A DNA stretch of 40,098 nucleotides from Choanephora cucurbitarum. Taxonomy: Eukaryota; Mucoromycota; Mucoromycetes; Mucorales; Choanephoraceae. Made by a program: the position numbers and the translations under genes. The stretch covers positions 1 through 40,098 of the forward strand of contig JAIWNI010000164.1 of assembly GCA_025331435.1 (NCBI GenBank), written 5' to 3'. Of this stretch, positions 31,301-40,098 are shown in pieces. The notes under the pieces are model-generated. The model was not told the origin of the DNA, did not search any database, and saw nothing but the letters and a program-made list of their open reading frames with translations. Position 1 is the first letter of the stretch; each line of letters opens with the position of its first letter.

Positions 31301-32307
31301 TCAGAATCTTGACGACACCAAGACAGGCTAAGGACACCCTTGGTATGACCAGCAAGTGTCTTTTCGGGTGAATGAGCATGGCGAAGATCCCATAAGGTGA
31401 CTACAGGATTAGCATCATCTTCTGAAGCAGTGACCAATTGAGTGGCCTATTTAAACACATTAATTTTGGGATTGTCTCTTGATTTCTATCATATTTTACC
31501 ACATCAGGATGCCAGACAACAGAAGAAATACTTCTACGTCCAGATGTCATACTAGGGGCAGCCAAGGTCATGACTTCTTTACGGTTACGAAGATCCCAAA
31601 CAACAGTATGACCGGCAGATGATGAAGTAGCTAAAATATGTTGCACCTGTCCATTCCAGCCTACTGTGGTGATATCGTCTGCCTTTTGGGATTTAGGACC
31701 GGGTGTATAAGGTGTGTTGGGGTTAGTCAAGTCCCAGATATAGACTTCATTGTTGCTGCCTGCAGAAGCCAATAAGTTGTGTTGAAATTTGTTGAAATCA
31801 AGGCCACGGATTTGACCTGTATGGGTTGCATTGGACATGATCTTGGCTTCCTCCTCACTATGTTTCCTTAATAAATCATTTCCTCTTTTTCCCTCTTTCT
31901 TTTTTTTTTTTTGTATGTTTATTGTACCTTTTACCATCGAGAATCTTACTAGGATCATAAAGCACTAATTCTCCATTTTCTAAACCACCAGCAATCACAC
32001 CATGAGGATTAGAACTGGAGGCATTTCCCCAAACCAACTTGTTGAATCTATCATCACATCAGATGACTTTGTTTCCTATTTTATTTTTATTTTTATTTTA
32101 CCTAGAAGTGGTGGCAATTTTACCAACCGATGTTGTGTTTGAAGAAGTGGTAAAGTCAAGCTTAAACAATTCGAGTTCAGACGCGTTGGAGAATGAGTCA
32201 TCTAAAGCTCCAGCTGCTGTTCCTGTAGCAATAAGAGGAGGGACCTGTTGTCCAGGACTCCAAGCAAAGACTGCTGTTTTATTTATTTGGCTGAGTCTCT
32301 TCACCAT
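28320..32307 (-). CDS. SEC31: COPII outer-coat protein SEC31
   Basis: SEC31 pairs with SEC13 to form the outer cage of COPII vesicles at ER exit sites and stimulates the SAR1 GTPase. Model of 1254 aa, exons 32102-32307, 31928-32047, 31500-31866, 31141-31446 and 28320-31085. The first 333 residues are a WD40 propeller: start [80 protein letters not shown] helical ancestral-coatomer region follows (about 480-830), with an acidic Glu/Lys segment before it containing a duplicated VEKTKPTE unit. The last 400 residues are Pro/Gln/Tyr-rich with repeated GPPQGPPPP units, the SEC23-binding type of tail. A 5' UTR intron is possible (GGTAAG on the minus strand near 32352). The length fits the family. 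Confidence 0.95.
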
Positions 32308-32902
32308 ATTTTATTGACTTTTTTAAAAAAGAAAAAAAAAAAAGAGAATATCTTACCCACCAATGGTTGTTGTACCTCAAATAAATAAATAGACCAACAA
32401 ATGTCGTTTTACGTGTTAATCCAATAGCAGCAGCTGAGTTTGAATGAGAGTGTTTATCCTATATACTCATGCAACCTACATTACTTAAGGTTCTTTAAGA
32501 GGATTCCTGTTAGACTGATATTTTAGGTGAAATGACGTCTCTCTCTCTTTTTCTCTCCACTTCTTTTTTTTTAGTGTCTTTTCCTTATGCCGTTTTGATT
32601 GTCTCTCTTTATCCGATTGGTTAAAATCAATCCAGGTTGAGTGACCATGTTTCTCTTTCTTCAATGAAATGATAGTCCACCACCATTTCTCTATAAGTGG
32701 ATGCTATTTTTAAGCTTTTTAATATGAACCATTAAAGACCGAAGCGGTTGTTAGAAGCAGAAGGTTATTCCATCTAGAAAAAAAACCAGATGTCAGAACC
32801 CCATCTGATCTCACTTCATCGCGTTCCTTTTTTTTTTATTTTAACTCCTGTTTCATCCATCTTTGCCCAGTTATATAAAAAAAAATTATTATTTTTAGAA
32901 CA
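32308..32902. other. Promoter region of SEC31 and 3' flank of the next gene
   Basis: About 595 bp between two minus-strand genes. It holds a GT-type splice donor on the minus strand near 32352-32357 that could open a SEC31 5' UTR intron, plus CT-rich and A-rich runs. No coding frame was seen. Confidence 0.5.
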
Positions 32903-33543
32903 TTAAGATTCAACTGGATTCGCTTTATTGCTAAGCTGATCACGTAATTCACTAATCTTGTCTGTTTGTTTCTTTACGAGTTCCATAAGTTGTTCAGTCC
33001 TTAACTGATATTGATTCAAGAGTTGCTTAGTATGTTGCAATTCATTGGCTAAATTCTGGACATAATCTTCATCCACACTAGATACAGCAGTACTTGTTTC
33101 TGAGGGCCGACTTAGAGAGGCATTGTTGGTATTTGTAGACTACAGAAAGTCAACGAATAGCACTTTTATATATCACACAATTTACTTACGATGGGTATTT
33201 GATAATTATTGGCCGTAGTATTAGTAGTAGTAGAAGAAGAAGAAGTTGTAGTATTGGTATTGGTATAGTTTTTAGAGAGATCCGTGCTGGTTGTCATAGT
33301 AGGTTGAACATGTGGTGTTTCATAGAAGAAGTCAATAGAGGGATAGGGTTGATTGATAGCCTGTTGAGGTTGAATTTCGGCATTAAAGTTGTTGGGAGCA
33401 ATGACATAGGGTTGGTCAGCATTAAACTGAAAGATTTGTTGCTGGGTATAATTAGGGGGTGGTTGTGATGGTTGGCCATCTATCATCATACTATTGGAAT
33501 TGGTGTGGTTATAATAAGGTTGTCCTAAGAGTTGTTGATCCAT
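32903..33543 (-). CDS. Small Gln/Asn-rich protein with C-terminal coiled coil
   Basis: I do not recognise this gene. Model of 196 aa, exons 33190-33543 and 32903-33139; the intron has a clean GTAAGT...CTGTAG. Residues 1-118 are rich in Gln, Asn, Pro, Ser and Thr with short homopolymers (SSSS, TTT), suggesting a disordered or prion-like segment. Residues about 142-190 form a heptad-like helix (YVQNLANELQHTKQLLNQ followed by MELVKKQTDKISELRDQL), probably a dimerising coiled coil. No DNA-binding basic region, membrane segment or signal peptide was seen. The splice structure and frame continuity argue that it is real. It could be a scaffold or transcription cofactor, but that is a guess. Confidence 0.7.
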
Positions 33544-34323
33544 TTCTTTTATTTACATAGATGCCCTAAAATAAATAAAATAAAGAGAGAGGAAAGAAAA
33601 GAAAAATATAAAAATAATTTTTAATTTTTTTTTTTAAAGAATCCAAGTTACACACAAGTAATATAGATACGCGCCACATAGTCATTATTCACCTTGTATT
33701 GAATTACCTAATGAGTTTAACTTGAGATTGTGGCATTTATGATGAGAGTGATTAAAAAAGAAAAAAAAAATTAGATCTAGAAGTCAGCCAGTGACTTTTA
33801 TAGAAAACAGAGAGTAAATAGACAATTCGTTTTTAAACAGTAGATCATTGGATAGATAGGTAACATGAAAATACCCAGTGACAAAAAAGATTTTTCCCTT
33901 GTGATTTCCCGCTGAAACGATCTATACACATTATCACCCCTCCATTGACAGTGATACTTTACTCCTTTTTTTTTAACCAAATCATTTTCAATAAGAACTA
34001 CAAATGATACTGTAGTACAATTGATCTTCCGAAAAGTCATCTATTGGTTGATTTCTACACTATAAATGAGTACACTACAAAGAAAACCAATCGAATGAGT
34101 TACTATCATCACTAGCGGAATAGATTCCGTGTGTCTGAAAGAATAGAGGAATGCCCTGAATATCACGTGACCATCATAAAAAAAAGAAAACTATATACAT
34201 TTAATGTGTTACTCTATATACAACTATATAATAAAAAAAAAAGGTGAGGAGGGGCATAGTGAAAAAGCATAAACATACACAATAATAATAATAATAATAA
34301 TAATAAAAATCATAACAATTGAA
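33544..34323. other. Intergenic region with AAT microsatellite
   Basis: 780 bp, AT-rich, lying between two minus-strand genes. An (AAT)8 run is at 34281-34304, just downstream of the kinase stop codon and within its probable 3' UTR. A/T runs are near 33615-33640 and 33753-33770. No gene. Confidence 0.6.
34281..34304 (+). repeat. (AAT)8 microsatellite
   Basis: Eight perfect AAT units, 20 bp beyond the stop codon of the YANK-like kinase (minus strand). Confidence 0.95.
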
Positions 34324-35737
34324 TTAGACATCCATATCATGATAACTGGATTGTGATCTGCGTTTGAAACGGTCATATTGTCTCTTGAGTGAATTTCTTC
34401 TCTGTTCCAAAAAACTACTAAAATGACCTCCTTCCTGTTCTGCCATCTGATGCTGAGTATAATCATAGTTTAGGAATTCATCTTCCAGTTGCATCCGATA
34501 TCTGGCTTCCATAGTGACAGGACTACTGTCGTGATCATAACTTTTGATGACTGAAGTGCGTTTATGTGACTTGAGTCCATCTTCCTGAAATTCAGTATAG
34601 TTCATCATACGAAGCTTATTTTTTTTCTAAATCATACCATAAGCTTATCTTGTACTTCTATCGTATGTTACTTACATCAGGTTGAATAGGTGGCATCAAC
34701 TGTTTATGCTCTAATAAATCCCAATCGAATCCTCGAAACCAAGGATGTGATTTGAATTCTTCAAAGCCCAATCGATGAAAAGGTGATTTGTCCAGCAACT
34801 AAACACAATGTCAATCAGATGAAAAATCCAATCAGTTACGTAACTTACACCAATCATGACATCCATACATTCTTTTGAGACATGCGTATTAGGTGGAAAT
34901 GTCAATGGATCATGTAGGATAGCATGAACCAGTTGTTCTTTAGAGACTGCTCTAAATGGACGCTATAGTAGATTATTTAACTAACTGAATGATCAAACTA
35001 ATAAAGTCACTTACTTTACCAAACACCAATTCAAACAGAACCACACCTAGACTCCACCAATCCACATAGGTAGAATATCCCTTTCTGGCCAACATTTCTG
35101 GTGCCATATAGGCCATTGTGCCAGCCATAGACCACAACAAGGGTTGACCGGGATCAAACTGGATAGCGATATTGAAATCACTGAGATGAGCATACCCTTT
35201 CTGATCCAACAAGATATTTTCGGGCTTAATGTCTCGATGGGCAATTCTTCTGTTGTGTAGATAGTTTAATGAGAGAGCAATACAGGCAACATGATGTCGT
35301 ACTTGAAGTTCGTGACAGATGAGATGTTGATTGAGATAGAGACGTAAATCACCACCTCGCATTAAATCAAGAGCCATAAAGAGTGTTTCATCATCCTGAA
35401 AGGCATAGCGTAAATTAGTAATGAATGGGTATTCGATACGCTCCAACAGATTGCGCTCTAGAATGACGTTGCCTATTGCTTTTTGACGGATGCAGATGGA
35501 TTTATCAATGTATTTGAGAGCATATTGTTTCTTTGTTCTCTTGTGTTGAATAATTCGGACTTTGCCAAAGACACCTTGACCAATGATCTTGAGTAACTGA
35601 AAATGAGCTAGTTCAGGTCCTAATCCATTAAGAAAATAATATGAGAAAAAAATGTGATTATTTGGATAACACAAGTTACCTTGATTGAAATCGATTTCTT
35701 CTTCTTCTTCTTCTTCTTTACAACATACAACACCCAT
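34324..35737 (-). CDS. STK32/YANK-like AGC kinase, membrane-anchored
   Basis: Model of 386 aa, exons 35680-35737, 35015-35619, 34849-34962, 34676-34798 and 34324-34584. The N-terminus MGVVCCKEE has Gly2 for N-myristoylation and Cys5-Cys6 for palmitoylation, followed by seven Glu encoded by a GAA repeat. The kinase domain has GQGVFGKV (33-40), Lys55 in ALKYIDK, HRDIKPEN (D149), DFN at 167-169 where most kinases have DFG, MAGTMAYMAPEM, and VDWWSLGVVLFEL. DFN is also the form in vertebrate STK32 kinases, and the C-lobe ending HRLGFEEFKSHPWFRGFDW, then LMPPIQP, is AGC-like. The tail is basic and Arg/Gln/Ser-rich. All catalytic residues except the DFG Gly are present, so activity is likely. Substrate unknown. 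Confidence 0.88.
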
Positions 35738-36291
35738 TTGGTTTTTATTTTTTTTTTATAGGATGAATAATTAAAAAAATAAGAGAAAGAAAGAAAAGAG
35801 AGAGAGAAAATAAATATAACAAAAAAAAATAAAGGAAAAAAAAAGCGTACTTTGAAATTTAAATCAATGTGTCGTACTGAAGATTGCATTTTCCGAACAT
35901 CTATTTTAAAGTGAACATCCGGTTATTTTTTTTTTTTTATAGAGAGTCTCTAACTGACAATCATAGTCTATCTGAAACAATGCCTAATAACAATAAAAAA
36001 AAGTAATTAAGGTAAGGTGTGGCAAAGAGAATGGCTTGTGTATCATTGAAATTGAGCCAGAATAATGGTAGTCTTGTGATCTTTGAAACAATAGGTCATT
36101 TCAATGAAAGTTTCAAGTACAGCCTTGAATGACTACTTTAAAAGGTACTTTAGAAATAGTTTCTCATCACACCTTTACATTGTAACCATCATCACATGAT
36201 GATCATCTTTTTTTGGACTAAAGAACATAATAAAAAAAAAAGAATATTCGAGAAATAAACAACCTCCTATTTTTTATTGTATGCATAGAAA
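35738..36291. other. Intergenic region, no gene seen
   Basis: About 550 bp between two minus-strand genes, with many A and T runs (35823-35845, 35925-35940, 35995-36003, 36231-36242). It should contain the kinase promoter. Confidence 0.6.
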
Positions 36292-37803
36292 TCAGGATCT
36301 TCGTTTACCAGTGATCTTCTCTTGATGTAAGGCTTCAATCTCTTTCTTGACATAGGCCATTGTCTGTTTGATCTGAAAGACCTGGGCAGGATTTCCCCAG
36401 GCTGGATGGGTGCCTAAATAACTATAGGGATCTTGATGCTTAGTAGATCGTGTTCTATCCAATCGAAGTTTTCTAGCCAATCGACTGTCTAACATCCAAC
36501 GATGGAAATGATTGAGATAAGAACGACATTGACCACCAAAGACTGTATAGATAGGTTTACTTTTTTGATAAAAGGTGAACATCCATGTTAGCCTCTCTAC
36601 TGTATATTGACTTACTTTCTTGAAGCAGCATGGGCAGAAGCATAGTCAAGATCGGCTGTCAAGATCACTCGTTTGGAAGCATGAAGGATGCCTTCATACA
36701 GATTCAATTTATCCATTGTATCTGCCTTGGTTGAATCCCATATAAACACAGATTCACTTTCTTTAGATAACACATGCGCCATTTTATCCTTGACGAGTTC
36801 AGGTGTTCGATCTGTATAGACAATCACCACACGATCATCTAAATGGTGTATCATACGCTATAGTATGACTAAGTTTTGAGTTGATTCCCTTAATAGAGTA
36901 GGCTTACCTTGATATTCTCTGCTAAATGAACAGCATCTTCAGAATACCATCGACAGTGAGGTGAATGACCACCTACCACAACAGTAGAGTAGTGTGTGAA
37001 TGGTACATCTGTACTTGTTAAAATAGAAGGTGTGTCTAATAAAGGAGCCTTTGAGAGGTCATGTCAGAAAGAGGCTTATCTATCTTTCATAGTCAACTTA
37101 CAGGCAAGATGATACCATTTCTCTGTCTTGCCAATGGACCCAATGCAGCTAATAGGGTAATGATTAGTTGGATCATTTAAGAAAGAGCATTACATTACCC
37201 ATCTTTGCATTGGCTTCATATTTAGGTAGAATGACTTGATCGAAATGGATGAAAGGAATGTTTGGATAACCAAGGTAAACTAAGAACAGTTGAGTGCTAT
37301 TTCTTTTAATGTTGATTTAGTTCTTACTTGAGAATCCCTTGTGTGGATTAAGGCGGGAGAGATAGAGACAGGCAGGAACAGCATCTTGACCACTGGCCAC
37401 AATATAATCTGGTCTACTTTCAGTTAAATCTAATGGATCAGGTGAAGACAGGTACCATGGTAAACAATTTTTGCTTGTCTTGTTCCAATCCACCATGTAT
37501 TTCTGAAGAATAGGTGGCAAATATTGTAATGCTAATCCAATGTTTAATAAAGAATCTTTCTCTTGTTTTTTGACTTACTCTTGCTGGCAACGATCGTCTT
37601 GAGTTCCAATCGATGACCGTTTGCTAGTTGTCTGCCTAACGTCAAGGCTTTTAGACTGCTCTCCAGCCCACCATCAGTCACGACCCATACTTTGGCTGTT
37701 GAATAAGCACGAGCAAGAGAGACAGGCTTAATTCTATGGACTGAGATGGGGTTAGTCTAAGGCGATCGTGGTTGATGAAAATCAGCTTACATTGTTGAAA
37801 CAT
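36292..37803 (-). CDS. ELM1-family protein (DUF1022), mitochondrial fission type
   Basis: Model of 385 aa in eight exons: 37791-37803 (13 nt), 37579-37740, 37328-37531, 37199-37279, 37102-37148, 36908-37048, 36616-36857 and 36292-36559; the total length is a multiple of three. The N-terminus reads MFQQFHRIKPVSLARAYSTA, basic and hydroxylated, consistent with mitochondrial targeting. Family features are KVWVVTDGGLESSLKALTLG, PDYIVASGQDAVPA, VVVGGHSPHCRWYSEDA (from about 193), VVIVYTDRTPELV, RVILTADLDYASAHAASRN and KPIYTVFGG. The fold is GT-B-like. In plants ELM1 recruits a dynamin-related protein to mitochondria; bacterial members have no known substrate. Function in fungi is unproven. The acceptor of exon 8 (36559) gives RNKPIY rather than RKPIY and is the least sure junction. 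Confidence 0.85.
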
Positions 37804-38095
37804 GGCGAATTTTTTTTTTTTTCTTCATGGACTCTCTTATTTAAAATAAAAAAAAAAAGTTAAAATTCAGACCATTTTACATAAAGGGAACTTTATAATT
37901 CAATGCTTTTCTTATCTGATTCCTATAGGCTTAGAATAGATATATAGAGAAGCCCCATTGTCTATTTCAGTAAGAATTAGGAGTGTACTGCCCCCTAAAA
38001 AATAACTTGCTAGACCAGCACTCGTTGCATGAATTTTTTTTTTTTTGATAAAGAAATGCGTGACTTTGAACGAATAAAATTTTCATTTTTTTCTT
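37804..38095. promoter_or_regulatory. Divergent promoter region between the ELM1-like and TTLL12-like genes
   Basis: 292 bp between two start codons pointing away from each other. It has a T run next to the ELM1-like start (37810-37821), an A run at 37848-37858, and a T run at 38035-38046. An ATG at 38056 is out of frame with the TTLL12-like start at 38096 and may be an upstream ORF if transcription starts before it. Confidence 0.55.
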
Positions 38096-40098
38096 ATGAT
38101 GACTTCTTTATTCGAATCCTTTGTGACAGTACATCAATATCAACTGGCATCGATTCCTAAAGAACTATGGGAACCTTTGTTTATCAAATTGGGTGAAGAC
38201 TATCTTGATGCTGGCAACTTTGTTGAACTTCATCATGGTGATTCTCTCAAAGGATATTCTCTTCATACAAAGAGAGCACTGAAAAAGCACAGGTAAATCA
38301 GACACCACTTCATCTCTTCATGGACTCATAGCTTGTTTGAAGTGACATTTTCCTTGTCGATCATGCTTGGACAACATCGCCTGAAACAGCCAAGGTAGAA
38401 TTAGTTCAAAATCGAGCTCTTTTAGAACGCCTCGAGAATTTGATGGATGTGGATGTGGAAGCACTTGAACATTCAGACGATGAAGAGAGCGATGACGATA
38501 CTGAAATCAACAAGCCATCCGATGAACTGATCGATCTTGTGGCCTCCCAAGCCAATGTATCTCGCTATGAAGCTGAAAAGGCCTTGGTGGCTGAAAATAA
38601 CGAGGTCGTCAATGCCATCATGCAACTCACTATTGATCCTGAAGCTAAGGCTGAAGCAGATCGTTTGCATGATCAAGTCATGAACCAAGTCCTGTCCAGT
38701 GGTAAGCCTCAAGAGAAAGAAGAGAAAGAACGGTTAGAACGTCGAGATCGAAGGGAAAAGGAATGGTTTGTTCGTCGTGCTCAAGCTGTCTATCAAGCCA
38801 TGTGGTCCTTTCTCCAGACCTACACTTACTCTATCTTGCAACAGGATGGTCAACCTACCTCACAAACAGCTTGGTATGTCAATGATGAGGTAGGATCTGC
38901 TTTGGCGCATTCAGATGATCCTAATGTGGTCTGTGTTCCCTTTATTTTCTCAAGAGGCGCCAGTGGGATGATTCCCTACAGTGTCTTTTTCCCTATCAAG
39001 GATATAGAAGCAGGCGACTTGATGACTGTGGATTTGCGTCCCAAGAACCTGACACGCAGACCTGATCAAGAGGCCTATCTGCTTGCTTTTGAGAACCGAT
39101 TGACGACAGCCATTGATAAGCAAGCACTGATCGATCTCTACAGAACCCATCAGGCCAGTCTGGCACAAAAGCAGTCTTGGACATCCAATGGCAAGGAAGC
39201 CTTTTTGTTGAAGCACACACAGGCAGTGGAGACCATCACAGTCTATACAGACGCTCCTTTTGTTCAACAGTTCCTAAAGTTAGATCACGTCAAGTTCACA
39301 GACGATCTCTCCAGGGCTGATATCATCTGGATCAGTCAGGATTTCTCAGCATGGGATACCTTAATGGCCCATCAGACCATCAACCAACTGCCCAATGAGC
39401 GATGCTTGACATTCAAGCACCAACTAGCTCAACTGGTACAAGAGACCCTGGGTCGTCCCGATTGGTTCTTGCCTACCTACAATGTCATGTCTCAATTGGC
39501 TGAATTGGCCGGTCACCACCTGAGTGAGGAAACCCGATTGTGGATCACAAAGCCCTGGAACATGGCTCGTGGATTGGGCCTGGACATCACTGACAATCTG
39601 GCTCAACTGATGCGCCAACACGATCACCCTATCCCAAAGATCGCTCAGCCTTATCTGACACGTCCCTGTCTCTACAACGGCAAGAAATTCGACTTGAGAT
39701 ACATTGTGCTTGTCAGACAGACAGAACCCGACTTGGTTGCCCTTGTCTACAACATGTTCTGGACTCGCTTGGCCAATAAGAAGTTCAGTCTGGATCAATT
39801 GGATGATTATGAATGTCAATTTACAGTCATGAATTATACTGATTTCGAAATGACACAATTGGACCATCAGAGTTTCATTCGTAATATTGAGAAACAACAT
39901 CAGGTTCAATGGGAGCCTGTTCAACAAGCTATCTATGGTGCTATTAAAGGTAAAAGAAAAAAAAAGAATTGGATTAAGATTCAACCATTCATTCATCAAC
40001 TTAGATGTCTTGATGGCTGCTGTTCATACAAGTCAACCTTTGGGTTTGTTGGGTGCTGATAAGGGCAAGGCAGATACATTTGCCATGTATGGATTTGA
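38096..40098 (+). CDS. TTLL12: TTLL12-like protein with UBA-like insertion (3' partial)
   Basis: Exons 38096-38292, 38343-39949 and 40005 to the window edge; 633 codons seen. The 3' splice site at 38342 is chosen because it restores HSDIFLVDHAWTT, the family's IFL(I/V)DHAWT motif, and avoids an in-frame TGA. The N-terminus (LFESFVTVHQYQLASIPKEL) matches the TTLL12 head. Residues 126-165 form a three-helix UBA/NAC-type segment (QANVSRYEAEKALVAENNEV, ending NAIMQLTID), preceded by an Asp/Glu-rich linker. The TTL-like part follows: WYVNDEVGSAL, LWITKPWNMARGLGLDI (nucleotide-binding Lys), KKFDLRYIVLVR, DDYECQFTVMNY. The catalytic-end EVN-type motif lies beyond the window. Vertebrate TTLL12 lacks demonstrated tubulin ligase activity and acts in tubulin modification balance and histone or RNA-sensing pathways; the fungal role is unknown. 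Confidence 0.88.

Noticed and set aside
1..40098. tRNA, rRNA, CRISPR array, bacterial operon signals
   Set aside because: No cloverleaf with internal boxes, no rRNA-like sequence and no regularly spaced repeats with unique spacers were seen; gene structure is clearly eukaryotic.

Overview
The window looks like nuclear DNA of an early-diverging fungus, most likely a Mucoromycota/Mucorales species. Genes carry many short GT-AG introns (about 45-66 bp), intergenic DNA is AT-rich with long A and T runs, and the gene set is eukaryotic and fungal: ATG11, COQ6, DNA polymerase kappa, RPC31, SEC31, a YANK-type kinase, an ELM1-family protein and a TTLL12-like protein. The species assignment is inference. 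All exon models were built by hand from splice signals, reading frame and remembered family motifs.

Layout. 1-285 is the 3' end of a LON-domain (LONRF-like) gene. 957-5631 is a candidate transposon of about 4.7 kb. It has imperfect 28-bp terminal inverted repeats (20/28), a possible 7-bp target duplication, and one long gene. That gene appears to encode a DDE-type RNase-H-fold transposase with a complete DEDDy 3'-5' exonuclease placed between the second Asp and the Glu. This is the most interesting object in the window. 6420-10676 is ATG11 (12 exons), which meets COQ6 (10682-12452, minus strand) tail to tail with 5 bp between stop codons.

12.6-22.9 kb is a transposon graveyard. It holds a broken IS630/Tc1-type transposase, a 12-bp minisatellite, two diverged copies of a TATA-containing (LTR-like) repeat, a Helitron Rep/helicase-type fragment, a 173-bp MITE with TA duplication, a complete but dead 1.3-kb Tc1 element with TIRs and TA duplication, and a CACTA/Tnp2-like gene whose introns still look functional but whose frame is closed by stop codons.

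23.0-40.1 kb is gene-dense housekeeping DNA. It contains DNA polymerase kappa (with an in-frame GC-AG intron and a cryptic last exon encoding a PIP-like motif), a peroxisomal-type 2-hydroxyacyl-CoA lyase/oxalyl-CoA decarboxylase family enzyme, RPC31, SEC31 on the opposite strand, a small coiled-coil protein, a myristoylation-competent STK32/YANK-like kinase, an ELM1-family protein, and, diverging from it, a TTLL12-like protein with a UBA-like insertion that runs off the right edge.

The functional genes do not form one pathway; they cover selective autophagy, ubiquinone synthesis, translesion replication, Pol III transcription, COPII transport and signalling. I saw no rRNA, tRNA or CRISPR array.
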